Source of the DNA: JBBRQP01 sp038226175
GTDB taxonomy: Bacteria; Cyanobacteriota; Cyanobacteriia; Gloeobacterales; Anthocerotibacteraceae
Direction of reading: 5' to 3'
Assembly: GCA_038226175.1 (NCBI GenBank)
Contig: JBBRQP010000140.1
Span: forward strand, 1-5,116
Length of the DNA: 5,116 nt
The notes beneath the pieces were generated by a model, which saw only the letters and a list, made by a program, of their open reading frames with translations, was not told the DNA's origin and did no database searches. The position numbers and the translations under genes were made by a program. Numbering within the stretch: the stretch's first letter is position 1; each line of letters begins with the position of its first letter. This document shows positions 1 through 5,029 of this stretch, piece after piece.

Positions 1-120
1 GATAGCAGTGTAGCGGCTCGAATGATGGGTCATAGCCTCACGGTTCACAATCGCAGTTATCAGAAGTGGCTTAGTGAAACTGACATAGAACGCGCCTATG
101 GGAGGGTAATACAGCAATGA
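1..120 (+). CDS. Tyrosine recombinase/integrase, C-terminal fragment (5' end outside window)
   Basis: Frame 1 is open from the window edge to a TGA at 118-120 and gives 39 residues of a C-terminus. It contains 'RMMGHS' followed nine residues after the histidine by 'RSYQKW'. This matches box II of phage-type tyrosine recombinases, with the conserved Gly-His (H11 of the fragment) and the nucleophilic tyrosine (Y20, codon 58-60). Such enzymes cut and rejoin DNA at att sites to insert or remove a mobile element, with the tyrosine forming a 3'-phosphotyrosine intermediate. The Arg-His-Arg part of the active site would lie upstream and cannot be checked. The tail after the tyrosine is short (19 residues), normal for the family. 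The stop overlaps the next start as ATGA, suggesting one transcript with the following gene. The family call is firm; completeness of the gene is unknown. Confidence 0.85.
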   Translation, partial: DSSVAARMMGHSLTVHNRSYQKWLSETDIERAYGRVIQQ

Positions 121-974
121 TTCCAATAAAAGATTTTGCTAAAGGATCGAATTACATTGTGCCCTTGCCAAATGTAAGTATTTCTCGGTCTATGGGAATA
201 TCAAAATTCAGGATTGATAAAAAAACTGGTGAGAGAAAAGCAATCGGGAAGCCAATTAACAGAAATGAAGAAGATAGGGCAAGGTGGATAGAAAGAAATA
301 ATGATTTTATTGAAATCATTGAAAATACTCTGTACTCTGAGTTATTGAATCTTATACAACCTATCAACTGGAAAGTACCTAGACAATATGAAGAAAAACG
401 CTTGCCTGATGGGACTTATAAGACCATAGACTTCAAAGAGTCTGACAATCTTTATTGCTTTGAGATACTTAATTTTCTTCATGAAATCTTTGTATCAAGG
501 AACGTGCGCTCACCTCAAAAGATATATAGAGACTTTTCAAAAAAAGGTTTATTGAAGACTTCCCCGATGTTATTTTTAGATATAGTTTGTGGTAGTAATA
601 ATCCAACTTATTGGCTTGATAAATATGAATATACGACAAACTTAGACAAAACTCGAAAATTTATGATGTTAGCTTTAAGTCTTCAAGATTCAGATGTTAA
701 TGATTCAATTCTTAAGTTGAATAAACTTATTTTGAAAGTCATATTAAGTACAAACGCAGCTGGTAAAAGACAGTTCTACTTTGAGTGCCCAGGGTTTACT
801 ACCTCGTATACGCAATATTCTAAAAAAAATGAATCCAAGAAAAAAATTGATACTCACAAGCCTCATAGGGGTTTAGGAACATACCTGTCTGGGAATCCCC
901 CTAAATTATGCAATCGGTGTCAAAGATCAATTGCCTACCGTAAACAACGCCCCGACTTTGAGCACATATCATGA
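117..974 (+). CDS. Unrecognised A+T-rich 285-residue protein coupled to the integrase
   Basis: I do not recognise this protein. Its ATG (117-119) overlaps the integrase TGA (118-120), and a GGAGG at 101-105 lies 11 nt upstream, so translational coupling to the integrase is likely. The sequence is soluble-looking, with no signal peptide or membrane segment. It is rich in Lys, Asn, Ile and aromatic residues and has a charged helical-looking middle. Near the C-terminus lies a CxxC pair ('LCNRC', C265/C268), with another cysteine at C224 and several His between ('THKPH'), so a small metal-binding element is possible. Codon use is strongly A/T-ending (AAA, AAT, ATA, TTA), clearly unlike the later genes, which favour C-rich codons such as CCC. 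That contrast suggests a separately acquired cargo gene. Cargo beside an integrase is often defence or host-interaction related, but nothing in the sequence itself proves such a role. Confidence 0.75.
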   Translation: MIPIKDFAKGSNYIVPLPNVSISRSMGISKFRIDKKTGERKAIGKPINRNEEDRARWIERNNDFIEIIENTLYSELLNLIQPINWKVPRQYEEKRLPDGTYKTIDFKESDNLYCFEILNFLHEIFVSRNVRSPQKIYRDFSKKGLLKTSPMLFLDIVCGSNNPTYWLDKYEYTTNLDKTRKFMMLALSLQDSDVNDSILKLNKLILKVILSTNAAGKRQFYFECPGFTTSYTQYSKKNESKKKIDTHKPHRGLGTYLSGNPPKLCNRCQRSIAYRKQRPDFEHIS

Positions 975-989
975 GCTTCCCTAGATGCG

Positions 990-1059
990 TTTTGTAGAAC
1001 AGACCCCCTATTTATAATCTGTGCCTTCCTCCAGCATGAAGGAACCGAGTTCTACAAAA
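990..1059. repeat. 11-bp perfect inverted repeat flanking the promoter of the excisionase-like gene
   Basis: TTTTGTAGAAC at 990-1000 is exactly complementary to GTTCTACAAAA at 1049-1059; the arms are separated by 48 bp. A smaller inverted pair (ACAGA 999-1003 / TCTGT 1018-1022) sits inside and brackets the TATAAT box, and a 5-bp hairpin (CCTTC 1024-1028 / GAAGG 1038-1042) follows. The left arm coincides with the -35 region and the right arm ends 4 nt before the ATG at 1064. The placement suits a pair of operator sites bound by the winged-helix protein encoded next, or recombination accessory sites. An RNA stem is less likely given the long loop, and the left arm would probably not be in a transcript started at the TATAAT box. 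Confidence 0.6.
992..1018 (+). promoter_or_regulatory. Candidate sigma-70-type promoter for the excisionase-like gene/replication operon
   Basis: A perfect TATAAT lies at 1013-1018, about 45 bp before the ATG at 1064. The -35 side is weak: TTGTAG at 992-997 gives only a 15-bp spacer, and TTTTGT at 990-995 gives 17 bp with poor consensus. A weak -35 overlapped by an inverted-repeat arm is typical of regulated promoters, but this is inferred from base sequence alone. Transcription would start near 1025 and read the downstream gene set. Confidence 0.5.
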
Positions 1060-1063
1060 TCAC

Positions 1064-1345
1064 ATGAACAAGTTTTTGATTTCGCTGGAAGAGGGAGCTG
1101 ACAAGGCTTCCATATCCGTGGCAATGATCCGGAAGCAGATGAAATTAGGAAGACTCACCGAACCCGTCTTAGTTCGTGTGGGTCGTCGCACCATGCTTAA
1201 TCCGGATTTGTTCTACTACTGGTTAACCGAAGACCCGGAAACATTTGCCCGGACGATATCGCGCTACCTCGGTAAGCAACCGGGTAACAGCGCGAGAAAT
1301 CTTCATTCGGAAAAGCTGAAAAAAGAGCCTGGAAGCGTCGCCTGA
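1064..1345 (+). CDS. Excisionase/AlpA-like winged helix-turn-helix protein
   Basis: A 93-residue basic protein. Residues 15-31 ('ASISVAMIRKQMKLGRL') read as a helix-turn-helix, residues 35-46 ('VLVRVGRRTMLN') as the wing with the characteristic 'R.GRR' turn, and 48-54 ('DLFYYWL') as the helix that follows in MerR/Xis-type folds. Proteins of this size and order act as recombination directionality factors or as small regulators of mobile elements; I cannot tell which. Location close to the integrase and just ahead of the replication gene fits either role. No in-frame start exists upstream before a stop at 1037-1039, so ATG 1064 is the likely start. The Shine-Dalgarno sequence is poor: the nearest purine-rich block, AAGGAA at 1039-1044, is 19 nt away. 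The C-terminal 30 residues are Lys/Arg-rich and probably flexible. The inverted repeat around the promoter makes autoregulation plausible. Confidence 0.6.
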   Translation: MNKFLISLEEGADKASISVAMIRKQMKLGRLTEPVLVRVGRRTMLNPDLFYYWLTEDPETFARTISRYLGKQPGNSARNLHSEKLKKEPGSVA

Positions 1346-1379
1346 ATACGCCCAAAGTCTCTTAACCACCCCATAAACG

Positions 1380-1408
1380 GGAAAACGGCTCTAGATAAGC
1401 CGCTTTCC
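1380..1408 (+). promoter_or_regulatory. Strong stem-loop just upstream of the zinc-ribbon gene's ribosome binding site
   Basis: Bases 1380-1390 (GGAAAACGGCT) pair with 1398-1408 (AGCCGCTTTCC) as an 11-position stem with one A-C mismatch and a 7-nt loop. The stem ends 4 nt before the AAGGAG at 1413-1418. No T-run follows, so it is not a convincing intrinsic terminator. It could protect or process the mRNA between the excisionase-like gene and the downstream operon, or tune translation of the gene at 1427. The function is inferred. Confidence 0.5.
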
Positions 1409-1426
1409 AATAAAGGAGAAATTTCA

Positions 1427-1597
1427 ATGCTACCCAAATATAACTTACAGAGCTTCCGAACCCGGAAGCCACGGTCTCACTGTGCTCATCTTTCAAGCGT
1501 AAATTTCTGGCCTAGCCCTCTTAACCAAAAGGGTCTGCGGTGTTCTGACTGCGGGAAAGTTTTGAAATTTACAAAGGGGGGCAAGGCATATGAGTAA
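1427..1597 (+). CDS. 56-residue putative zinc-ribbon microprotein
   Basis: An ATG at 1427 preceded by an ideal AAGGAG (1413-1418, 8-nt spacing) opens a 56-codon frame ending with TAA at 1595-1597. The product has a basic N-terminus ('FRTRKPR', residues 10-16), then 'SHCAHLSS' (H18, C19, H21), a 17-residue spacer, and 'LRCSDCGKVLKF' with C39 and C42. C-x-H plus C-x2-C followed by Gly-Lys is what a small treble-clef or zinc-ribbon fold looks like, so one bound zinc is likely. Basic residues on both ends suggest nucleic-acid contact, though protein contact is equally possible. The stop overlaps the next start (ATG 1590) by 8 nt, placing it firmly in the operon. I cannot name a family. Short genes of this kind are easily left unannotated. 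Confidence 0.75.
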   Translation: MLPKYNLQSFRTRKPRSHCAHLSSVNFWPSPLNQKGLRCSDCGKVLKFTKGGKAYE

Positions 1598-1880
1598 CCC
1601 TAAGACAATTTCGCCGCCGCAATCCCTTGCCGCCGCCGCTATCACACCAACCCTGAAAACTCAATTCCGTTTTGATGGGCAATGGCACTATTTACCAACT
1701 CCACCAAATAAGGGGCATCTACCCCAATGGCAAGCTGTCACACGCTCCTATATGTTTCGGCGTGTCGTTCTGGCACTTGACGCACATCCTCTTACCCAAG
1801 AAGGATTTAGTGCGAGTTACGCCCACGGTGTTTTGGATTTACTCGAAGCTCACCTTTACCCAAACAAGGATTATTTATGA
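1590..1880 (+). CDS. 96-residue protein of unknown function upstream of the primase
   Basis: I do not recognise this protein. The N-terminus (residues 1-20) is rich in Pro, Ser and Ala and encoded partly by GCC/CCG triplet runs, so it is likely disordered. Residues 25-50 contain aromatic, strand-like sequence ('FRFDGQWHYLP', 'PQWQAV'). Residues 53-90 look helical and amphipathic ('YMFRRVVLALDAHPL', 'YAHGVLDLLEAHLY'). No cysteines, signal peptide or membrane segment are present. The start at 1590 follows a purine-rich AAAGGGGGGCAAGG stretch (1573-1586), and it overlaps the preceding gene by 8 nt. Its TGA (1878-1880) overlaps the primase ATG as ATGA, so it is probably translated in step with the replication protein and may be an accessory factor to it; that role is inference from position only. 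An overlapping frame at 1672-1917 is judged a shadow. Confidence 0.7.
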   Translation: MSNPKTISPPQSLAAAAITPTLKTQFRFDGQWHYLPTPPNKGHLPQWQAVTRSYMFRRVVLALDAHPLTQEGFSASYAHGVLDLLEAHLYPNKDYL

Positions 1881-4387
1881 ACGCTGTCCGTGTTTCTGGT
1901 TTCAGCTACCCCCGTGAGTGGAGTTTGACCCCCGTTCAAAGAAAACGCCCTTACCGCCCTAACTGGCAATCTGAACCACCCCTAGATCGTGACTCTATTG
2001 AACAGGAACTAAAGTCAGGCCGCGCCACGGGCGTGGGACTCAGACTAGGAGAAGACTCTGGGGGCTTAGTAGCTGTAGACCTGGACGGGATAAGTGCTAG
2101 TCAATTCCTAAAGGTTAACGGGCTCGAATTACCCCCCACTGTGTCATGGACTAGTGGCAAGCCCGGTAGGTCTCAACATCTATATTCGATACCCGAAGAA
2201 AAAAGGTCTCAGCTGCAAAACCGCAAGGTTATAGAGACTGGCGTTATAGGTGAACAGGTAGAACTCAGATGGAACAACCATCAAAGCGTCCTACCCCCAT
2301 CTATTCACCCCGACACAGGCAAGCCCTACCAGTGGATAAATGCCCCTGACCTTAGCGATGTAGCCATGGCGCCCACTTGGGTAATTAAGCAACTTACCCC
2401 ACCTATTACCCAAGCTAAAGAACGTAAGGTCATTGATTTCCCCATCCAAGACACCTCTTGGGGAGACATTGACCGCGCCCGGTCTTATCTGGCAAGCCTG
2501 AAGCCAGAGCGCGCTGATAATCGTGACACTTGGCTCAAAGTTGGGATGGCACTCAAAGACGTGAGTGATGACCTGCTACCCGATTGGGACAACTGGAGTG
2601 CTCAAAGTCCAAAGTACAAGTCTGGAGAGTGTGACCGTAAGTGGACAGGTTTCAAACGTGAAGGTGTAGCCATCGGAACGCTTGGAAAACTAGCAAAAGA
2701 GGACGGCTGGGTTAGCCCAAAAAGTCCGAGAAGTAACACCCGGCGCCATAACACACGGTCTACTGCCACCGATACCACAGGTATAGATATGTCCTCTGAA
2801 CAGAAAAAGCCCCGGCCGGCCTCAAGTTTTGATGAAGAGTATACGCCGGAAACCCAAGCCGCCCTGGAACAATTGAACAAAAGGTTTGCGGTTATTCGAC
2901 ATAACCCCCAAGCTGTCTGGGATATAGCAGGACAGAAACCCATCCCCATCGGACACCTTCACCTGATTCTGAAAAACCGTAAAGGTCAATATCTGCAACA
3001 TGGCGATGATGGGCCAAGGGTGGTATCTAAGTCTCTAGCCTACCTGTGGGAAACTTGGTCAGAACGCCGTGAACATGATGAAGTAGACCTGTTACCAGAA
3101 CAAGCTACCACCCCCAAAACTCTCAATCTCTGGCAAGGGTGGGGGGGTAGTCTACTCACAGAAGTTGTAAAGGCGACTTTATGGACTTTGCACTTAGATG
3201 TAATGTTTGGTCTGAAAAACTGGGATGGTAGCCCCACATCTATTAGTGAGGAACAGCGCGCTACCTTACAAGGCGACAGGGATTACTTCGAGCGATGGCT
3301 GGCGTACCCAATTCAGAACCCCGGCGCAAAACTGAGAACCATGGCCTTACTTTGGAGTTCCGTTCAAGGCGTTGGTAAGACCACCATTACGGAGCTGATG
3401 CAAGGGCTGTACGGTCAGCATTTCCTGGAAGTCGAATCCCAATTCTTTGAATCCAACTTCAATGGGTCACTAGTGGGGAAACTATTCATCTCAGCTGAAG
3501 AAGTCTTCTGCGATGGACGATTCGGCTTCATGAACCGTCTGAAAAGTCTGATTACCAGCCCAAGAGTCAACATTAATGTAAAACATGGTGCTCAGTTTGA
3601 GTCAGTCAACCGGTTCAATTTGCTTGCTACCTCGAATCATTCGAACGCGCTACATCTAGATGACCAAGACCGCCGAGTATTCGTTCATGAGATTACTGCT
3701 CAAAACCCCCCGGACGGCTACTTTAAGCGGTTGTACCAGTGGGGGCATTCACAGGCTGGTAAGGACAGTCTTTTTTCACATCTTAAAACTCTTGACCTAG
3801 CAGATTTTGACCACTATGCCCATGCCCGTGTGACCGAATCAAAGTTACGGATGATCGATAATTCACGTTCTGACCTTGATCGTTGGATTGCTGAGCTTGA
3901 TTTCAGTGACCTACCTGACCTAGTCGAACTTAATCACTTGTTACAAAAAGCCCGAGAGGTTTGCCCTACTACTCGAATACAGGGTAATACCCTGTCAGCT
4001 GCATTCAATAAGGCGGGCTTTGAGATACGCCGTCTCAGCAAAACATACAAACAAATTCGACTTGTGGCGATTCGTGAGCGCGAAAAATGGCGTATGGCTG
4101 AAGGAACTGACTGGGGACGTTTTTGGAACGGTGAGGTTACCAAGGAAAAAATCAATTCTTTTCAAAACCATCGGAACATCGGAGTAGTAGACAAGGTACA
4201 ACAGCTAGAACCCTGTCTAGGTCAAGGTTTAAGCCCTACTCCGATGGTAAAGCCAGATCGGAGTAATCCGAGTGGTCATAGCCCTGAAATCGAAAACAAA
4301 GACCCCGCCCTACTCCGATACTCCGATACTCCGATGCCAAAAAAAAGCCTAGAGAATATTTTCCCTGACCCCAGGGGGTTGATCTAA
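1877..4387 (+). CDS. Bifunctional prim-pol primase / P-loop helicase fusion (replication initiator)
   Basis: An 836-residue multidomain replication protein. Residues ~10-173 form an archaeo-eukaryotic prim-pol domain (bifunctional DNA primase/polymerase type). Its metal-binding motif I is 'VAVDLDG' (D68, D70), motif II is 'SGKPGRSQH' (S99, H101), and motif III is 'VELRW' (E129). Residues ~197-279 match a PriCT-2-like primase C-terminal domain ('ARSYLASLKPERADNRDTWLKVGMAL'). Residues 280-330 are a polar linker. Residues ~460-605 are a DUF5906/D5-like helicase core: Walker A 'SVQGVGKTT' (K501, T502; serine replaces the usual first Gly), Walker B 'LFISAEEV' (E541/E542), sensor-like 'LLATSN' (N587) and arginine-finger 'DQDRR' (R599/R600). 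All catalytic residues seem intact. Such fusions prime and unwind DNA for plasmids, satellites and prophages. AAGGA (1866-1870) supports ATG 1877, which overlaps the previous stop; the stop overlaps the next ATG (TAATG). The tail after ~residue 760 is low-complexity and hosts the DNA repeat cluster. Confidence 0.9.
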   Translation: MNAVRVSGFSYPREWSLTPVQRKRPYRPNWQSEPPLDRDSIEQELKSGRATGVGLRLGEDSGGLVAVDLDGISASQFLKVNGLELPPTVSWTSGKPGRSQHLYSIPEEKRSQLQNRKVIETGVIGEQVELRWNNHQSVLPPSIHPDTGKPYQWINAPDLSDVAMAPTWVIKQLTPPITQAKERKVIDFPIQDTSWGDIDRARSYLASLKPERADNRDTWLKVGMALKDVSDDLLPDWDNWSAQSPKYKSGECDRKWTGFKREGVAIGTLGKLAKEDGWVSPKSPRSNTRRHNTRSTATDTTGIDMSSEQKKPRPASSFDEEYTPETQAALEQLNKRFAVIRHNPQAVWDIAGQKPIPIGHLHLILKNRKGQYLQHGDDGPRVVSKSLAYLWETWSERREHDEVDLLPEQATTPKTLNLWQGWGGSLLTEVVKATLWTLHLDVMFGLKNWDGSPTSISEEQRATLQGDRDYFERWLAYPIQNPGAKLRTMALLWSSVQGVGKTTITELMQGLYGQHFLEVESQFFESNFNGSLVGKLFISAEEVFCDGRFGFMNRLKSLITSPRVNINVKHGAQFESVNRFNLLATSNHSNALHLDDQDRRVFVHEITAQNPPDGYFKRLYQWGHSQAGKDSLFSHLKTLDLADFDHYAHARVTESKLRMIDNSRSDLDRWIAELDFSDLPDLVELNHLLQKAREVCPTTRIQGNTLSAAFNKAGFEIRRLSKTYKQIRLVAIREREKWRMAEGTDWGRFWNGEVTKEKINSFQNHRNIGVVDKVQQLEPCLGQGLSPTPMVKPDRSNPSGHSPEIENKDPALLRYSDTPMPKKSLENIFPDPRGLI
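4169..4336. repeat. Iteron-like cluster of an 8-bp unit (TACTCCGA + T) inside the primase 3' end
   Basis: Three head-to-tail units occupy 4310-4336 (TACTCCGAT at 4311-4319, 4319-4327 and 4327-4335) with exact 8-bp spacing. A forward single copy is at 4236-4246 (CTACTCCGATG). Reverse copies are at 4257-4265 (ATCGGAGTA) and as a tandem pair at 4169-4176/4177-4187 (CATCGGAA, CATCGGAGTAG). 4177-4187 and 4236-4246 are a perfect 11-bp inverted repeat. Eight A residues (4339-4346) and an A/T-rich stretch to 4362 follow the tandem block. The repeat shifts reading frame with each copy ('RYSDTPM'), so it is conserved at the DNA level, not as a peptide. Iterons within an initiator gene have precedent in phage lambda O. 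A candidate origin or operator; no function is shown directly. Confidence 0.6.
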
Positions 4388-4731
4388 TGTGGAAACGCAA
4401 AGTTCTTGACCATTTGGATACCGCGCATCCCTCCTATGAACGGGTAGACCATGCCATCAAGCAGCTGAACCTACCCCCCAAAGAACAACGCAGTGACCAA
4501 GATTATGCCCGGTTGCTGGTCTTCCTAGCCCCCCCCATCGGTACACCCGTCTTGACTCATCGAGGTCAAGGCGTTATCTGTGAACCGCCCCCCCCCTTAC
4601 AGGATGGGCGCATCATCTACTCACCTGGAGCCAACGGCAACGTGTGGGTGCAACTTCCTGACAAAGAACCTGACCTGTATTTGATCAACCGCCTCACAAT
4701 TCTGGAGACTAACCATGATGTTGAAGCCTAA
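4387..4731 (+). CDS. 114-residue protein of unknown function, with long poly-C tracts
   Basis: I do not recognise this protein. Its ATG shares one base with the primase stop (TAATG) and has AGGGGG at 4373-4378, 8 nt upstream, so it is translated with the primase. Residues 1-47 are likely helical and charged ('VDHAIKQLNLPPKEQRSDQDYARLLVFLAPP'). Residues 52-107 look like a small beta-barrel: 'GTPVLTHRGQGVICE', 'GRIIYSPG', 'NVWVQLP', 'LINRLTILE', with a turn pattern similar to KOW/SH3-like folds, which is a guess from spacing of hydrophobic residues. One cysteine (C65). The prolines P67-P70 and A48-P50 are encoded by runs of nine and eight C, potential slippage sites. It may be a partner of the primase-helicase, by position only. 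Confidence 0.7.
   Translation: MWKRKVLDHLDTAHPSYERVDHAIKQLNLPPKEQRSDQDYARLLVFLAPPIGTPVLTHRGQGVICEPPPPLQDGRIIYSPGANGNVWVQLPDKEPDLYLINRLTILETNHDVEA
4529..4596 (+). repeat. Two homopolymeric C tracts (C8 at 4529-4536, C9 at 4588-4596)
   Basis: Both runs lie within the 114-residue gene, 51 bp apart. The 9-C run encodes three in-frame CCC prolines. Loss of one C in the second run would switch to a frame ending at TGA 4682-4684. Such tracts are length-variable in many bacteria, but the choice of CCC for proline across this region may also account for them. Confidence 0.6.
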
Positions 4732-5029
4732 GCCCAAACTTCAGACCGTCCCCCCGCCGCCGCCCGTGGTGTACGTGGATGACACCACACCCGATGACTA
4801 CAACTGGTTAAGAGCCTATCTAATGAAACATGCCCGCTGGGAGGCCATCGCTTCTAAACGGTCAATGCGAGCCGGCGATAAGGTTACCGCTACCGAGCAA
4901 TGGGACACATCCCAGAGACTGTTCAGGCTTGCCCAAGCCATGCAAACCATTGCCCCTTTACCCGATATGCAGGAAAAAGATGAACACCCAAATAAAAAGG
5001 TACTTCCCAGAAAAACACCAATGCGGTGA
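4715..5029 (+). CDS. 104-residue protein of unknown function, Pro-rich N-terminus
   Basis: I do not recognise this protein. It begins at ATG 4715 (a second ATG follows at 4718), with GGAG at 4704-4707 as ribosome binding site, and overlaps the previous gene by 17 nt in another frame. Residues 3-17 are basic and proline-rich ('KPKPKLQTVPPPPP'). Residues 28-80 look like two or three amphipathic helices ('DYNWLRAYLMKHARWEAIASKRSM', 'EQWDTSQRLFRLAQAMQTI'). The last 20 residues are charged and probably flexible. No cysteines, signal peptide or membrane segment. Position in the operon after the replication protein suggests an accessory role, without any motif to support it. The 3' end overlaps the next likely gene by 50 nt. 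Confidence 0.65.
   Translation: MMLKPKPKLQTVPPPPPVVYVDDTTPDDYNWLRAYLMKHARWEAIASKRSMRAGDKVTATEQWDTSQRLFRLAQAMQTIAPLPDMQEKDEHPNKKVLPRKTPMR
4971..4974 (+). promoter_or_regulatory. Ribosome binding site deciding the start of the last gene
   Basis: AGGA at 4971-4974, within AGGAAAAAG, ends 5 nt before ATG 4980. The only other in-frame ATG, at 5076, has just AAGG with one base of spacing, so 4980 is the better start. Confidence 0.55.

Noticed and set aside
1036..1101. 21-codon frame (ATG 1036 to TGA 1099-1101) as a leader peptide for the excisionase-like gene
   Set aside because: No Shine-Dalgarno sequence precedes it and its ending within the next gene gives no attenuation layout; chance is likely.
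1380..1408. Rho-independent terminator after the excisionase-like gene
   Set aside because: The stem is strong but no T-run follows; a purine-rich ribosome binding site comes next instead.
1672..1917. Alternative + frame overlapping the 96-residue gene and the primase start
   Set aside because: No convincing ribosome binding site, and it conflicts with two genes joined by an ATGA overlap; its translation has no coherent pattern.
2671..2679. CATCGGAAC inside the primase gene as a further iteron copy
   Set aside because: It matches the variant unit but is isolated, about 1.5 kb from the cluster and without a tandem partner; a chance match of this length is plausible.
2602..4201. Open frames on the minus strand opposite the primase (2602-2949, 3040-3237, 3934-4155, 3995-4201)
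   Set aside because: They lie fully antisense to an intact gene with clear domain motifs, and their translations show no recognisable motif and are rich in Ser/Arg/Cys, typical of antisense shadows.
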